From Acidobacteriaceae bacterium (lineage in GTDB: Bacteria; Acidobacteriota; Terriglobia; Terriglobales; Acidobacteriaceae): DNA of 14,038 bases. The position numbers and the translations under genes were made by a program. The first letter of the stretch is position 1, and each line of letters begins with the position of its first letter. Below, one piece after another: positions 12,049-14,038 of this stretch. The stretch spans positions 3,938 through 17,975 of the forward strand of contig PLKU01000059.1 in assembly GCA_003140705.1 (NCBI GenBank), given 5' to 3'. A model generated the notes under the pieces. The model was not told where the DNA came from. It did no database searches and saw only the letters and a list, made by a program, of their open reading frames with translations.

Positions 12049-14038
12049 AGGCGCGGGCACTGGCGGTCGGGGGGCTCGCGCTGGCCGCGTCGCTCGTCGG
12101 AGGGCGGGCGTCCGCGGACAACGTGGACGACGACGACCTCGTGAGGCCCCAGCGCCTGACCGTGGGCGTGGCCGACGATCTGCTCGGCCAGCTCGGACCC
12201 GACGGCAAGACGCTCTACTTCGTGTCGAACCGCGACACGACCAATCAGATCTTCGCCCAAAGCATGGTCGACGGCAGCGCGCAGCAGCTCTTCGACGACG
12301 GCGCGGACGTCACCTGGCCGCGGGTAAGCGCGGACGGGCGGTCACTCCTCTACATCTCCTTCCGCGAGAGCGTGTCGGGGCAGCTTTGCTTCCGTCGCCT
12401 GCCAGAGGGCGATCGTCGCACGTGCCTGAAGGATTCGTCCGCCGCCTTGCAAGCCGAATGGATCGACCACGACCGGGTCGCGCTCGTCAGCCGCCAGTCG
12501 ATCAAAGGGGACCTCCGCGTCCTCGAGGTGACGATCGGCTCGACCCTCTCGGCGAGGCCGCTCCTCGATCGGAACATGACGAGCCCCGCAGTATCACCCG
12601 ACGGGCACTGGCTCGTGTACGTCCCGGTCGCGCGGACGGTGGAGACGGTGGGCCCGGCGTTCGCCGCGCACGCGGCCCAGACCCTCGAGGCGATCCCGCT
12701 CGCCTCGGCCTCGTCGACCCCCCCGGCGAAGATCGTCCTGCAGCTCCCCGGGCAGACGGGCCAGCCGGTGTTCGCCAAGGATGGTCGCTCGCTGTACGTC
12801 GTGCAGTTCTTCACCGACACCAACCACGACGGCACGGTCGACGCGAGCGATCACGGGGTCCTCTTCCGGGTGCCGATCTCGTTTGCGGGGGGAACGCCGG
12901 TGGCCGGCCCCCCCGAGCAGCTCACCGAGACGTCGTGGAACTGCGAGTACCCCGCTCCGTTCGTCGATCGCCTGATCGCGACGTGTTCGCAGGACGCGAG
13001 CCTCGACGTGTACTCGCTGCCGCTGGACGGCGAAGTCCCCGCGACCTGGACGATGCCGATGCTGCTGAACGCGATCGACGACGCCGACACGCTCGTCGAG
13101 GAGCAGCTCCTCACGAGCCGCCGCCTCACGCGCGAGACCACCCCCACCGGCCGGCGACGCGCGATGCTCGCACTCGCGATGGTGCACCTCGAGCGTGAAG
13201 AGTTTCGCGCTGCCGAGTACTACGCGGAGCAGGTGGACACCCTGCGCGACGAGGCGACTGCGGGGATCTCGCTGCCCCTGCGGATGCTCGTCGAGCAGCG
13301 GCGTGCCGAGCGCCGCCGGGAGCAGGGACGCATGGTCGAAGGGTTCGGCCGTGAGGCGCACGAGCGGCTCGACAAGCTCCACCCGGACAAGGCCGAGAGC
13401 CCCATGGCCGAGGACCTGACGCACCTCGCGCGGAGCGAAGTCCTCGACTCGCTCGGCGACAAAGCGAAGGCCCGGAGCGAGCTCGAGGCGGTCACCGTCG
13501 ACGAGACGACCCCCGCACCGATCGTCGAAGCGTACTACCGGCAGGTGGACGCCTTCTACCGCCAGGTCGATGACCGCGAGGCGCTCATTGCGGCGTGCAG
13601 GCAGCTCTCCGCCAACGCCGCGCTGACACCCGACGAGCAGCTCCGCTACGCGCGCGCTGCGGTGCGTGCGATGGTGCGCGGGCTCCCTTACGCGGACGCC
13701 GAGGCCCGCCTTGCGCGCGAGCGGGCCGGCGCGACCGCGCACGAGTCGGAGCTTGTCTTCGCGATCGACCTCACGCGCGACGTGCTCGCGATCAGGGACT
13801 CGCGCGCGCCCCAGAGCGTGGGCGACGCCCTCCTCGCGCTCTACGCCGCGCAGACGCGCCCGGGTCGCCGGCGGGTGCTCATCGTCGACGCCGTGCAGCG
13901 GGCGGACGACGTGGACGCGGATGACGTGCTCGACGCGCTGGTCCAGCGGGACATAAAGGACGTGCCGCGGGGGACGCACGAGCGGGGAGAGGCCGAGGAC
14001 GTCTACGAACGCCTGATCCTCGCGCGGGCGTACGAGCG
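12042..14038 (+). CDS. exported PD40/TolB-like propeller protein with helical TPR-like region (3' truncated by window)
   Basis: A 665-codon open frame running off the right edge. From GTG 12042 the first 25 residues form a good signal peptide (Lys3/Arg5, a hydrophobic Ala/Leu/Gly core, RASA before DN). AGGGGA at 12032-12037 is five bases upstream; in-frame ATG 12003 and GTG 12027 would only lengthen the basic start. Residues about 50-300 carry PD40/TolB-type beta-propeller repeats: LGPDGKTLYFVSNRD (51-65), VSADGRSLLYISF, VSPDGHWLVYVPV and FAKDGRSLYVVQF. An EF-hand-like loop DTNHDGTVDASD (259-270) has acidic ligands at positions 1, 5, 9 and 12. From about 365 on it is helical and charged, with TPR-like stretches such as MLALAMVHLEREEFRAAEYY. 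Probably periplasmic or cell-envelope scaffolding; the function is unknown. Very high GC3. Confidence 0.8.
   Translation, partial: MLKARALAVGGLALAASLVGGRASADNVDDDDLVRPQRLTVGVADDLLGQLGPDGKTLYFVSNRDTTNQIFAQSMVDGSAQQLFDDGADVTWPRVSADGRSLLYISFRESVSGQLCFRRLPEGDRRTCLKDSSAALQAEWIDHDRVALVSRQSIKGDLRVLEVTIGSTLSARPLLDRNMTSPAVSPDGHWLVYVPVARTVETVGPAFAAHAAQTLEAIPLASASSTPPAKIVLQLPGQTGQPVFAKDGRSLYVVQFFTDTNHDGTVDASDHGVLFRVPISFAGGTPVAGPPEQLTETSWNCEYPAPFVDRLIATCSQDASLDVYSLPLDGEVPATWTMPMLLNAIDDADTLVEEQLLTSRRLTRETTPTGRRRAMLALAMVHLEREEFRAAEYYAEQVDTLRDEATAGISLPLRMLVEQRRAERRREQGRMVEGFGREAHERLDKLHPDKAESPMAEDLTHLARSEVLDSLGDKAKARSELEAVTVDETTPAPIVEAYYRQVDAFYRQVDDREALIAACRQLSANAALTPDEQLRYARAAVRAMVRGLPYADAEARLARERAGATAHESELVFAIDLTRDVLAIRDSRAPQSVGDALLALYAAQTRPGRRRVLIVDAVQRADDVDADDVLDALVQRDIKDVPRGTHERGEAEDVYERLILARAYE

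Noticed and set aside
10742..12208. Long minus-strand frame of 488 codons
   Set aside because: Its residues are Arg/Pro/Gly/Ser-rich shadow of GC-rich coding DNA, and it overlaps genes on both strands in other frames.
11960..13198. Plus-strand frame of 412 codons
   Set aside because: It is an Arg/Gly/Pro-rich shadow in another frame of the PD40-protein gene at 12042, which has a signal peptide and propeller repeats.
12594..13979. Long minus-strand frame of 461 codons opposite the PD40 gene
   Set aside because: It has the compositional look of an antisense shadow in very high-GC DNA (runs of Arg, Val, His), with no domain or ribosome site.
1..14038. CRISPR arrays, insertion sequences, toxin-antitoxin or defence genes
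   Set aside because: I looked for regular repeats, terminal inverted repeats with transposases, and typical defence motifs on both strands and found none.

Overview
The window reads as three stretches of different origin joined end to end. The junctions fall inside dnaX (about 9,250-9,300) and inside a metallo-beta-lactamase-fold gene (about 11,870-11,900). At each one, gene content, protein-family flavour and base composition change together. A metagenome-type assembly chimera is the simplest explanation. Real recombination is possible but would need two separate events, both inside genes.

Segment A (1 to about 9,270) has moderate GC and Acidobacteriota (Terriglobia)-like proteins; this assignment is from protein character, not a search. 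Almost everything lies on the minus strand. It holds a Gfo/Idh/MocA oxidoreductase, a two-gene NitT/TauT-type ABC importer (ATPase with a C-terminal AAA-associated domain, then a double-domain permease overlapping it by 4 bases), and an exported metal-dependent amidohydrolase. It ends with the conserved recombination/replication set dnaX-ybaB-recR. A lone single-domain response regulator on the plus strand is divergent from the importer, and the 335-base gap between them carries a 14-bp palindrome.

Segment B (about 9,270 to about 11,880) is GC-rich and Actinobacteria-like, perhaps Acidimicrobiia. It carries the first 150 or so codons of dnaX (minus), the SRP 4.5S RNA gene (minus) just upstream, tRNA-Ser(GGA), tadA, tRNA-Ser(CGA), a small basic protein with a SHOCT-like tail, and a convergent MBL-fold hydrolase that has lost its natural N-terminus. 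SRP RNA and tRNA-Ser/tadA next to dnaX is an ordinary actinobacterial arrangement.

Segment C (about 11,880 to 14,038) is very GC-rich and perhaps Myxococcota-like. It contains the last 55 or so codons of an unidentified gene. A long exported protein overlaps it by 7 bases and runs off the window; it has PD40/TolB-like beta-propeller repeats, an EF-hand-like loop and a helical TPR-like C-terminal region.

I saw no CRISPR array, insertion sequence, integrase, phage gene or defence system. The main points for a reader are the two composite genes, the RNA genes, the over-long reading frame that hides the true dnaX start and the SRP RNA, and the long partial gene at the right edge.
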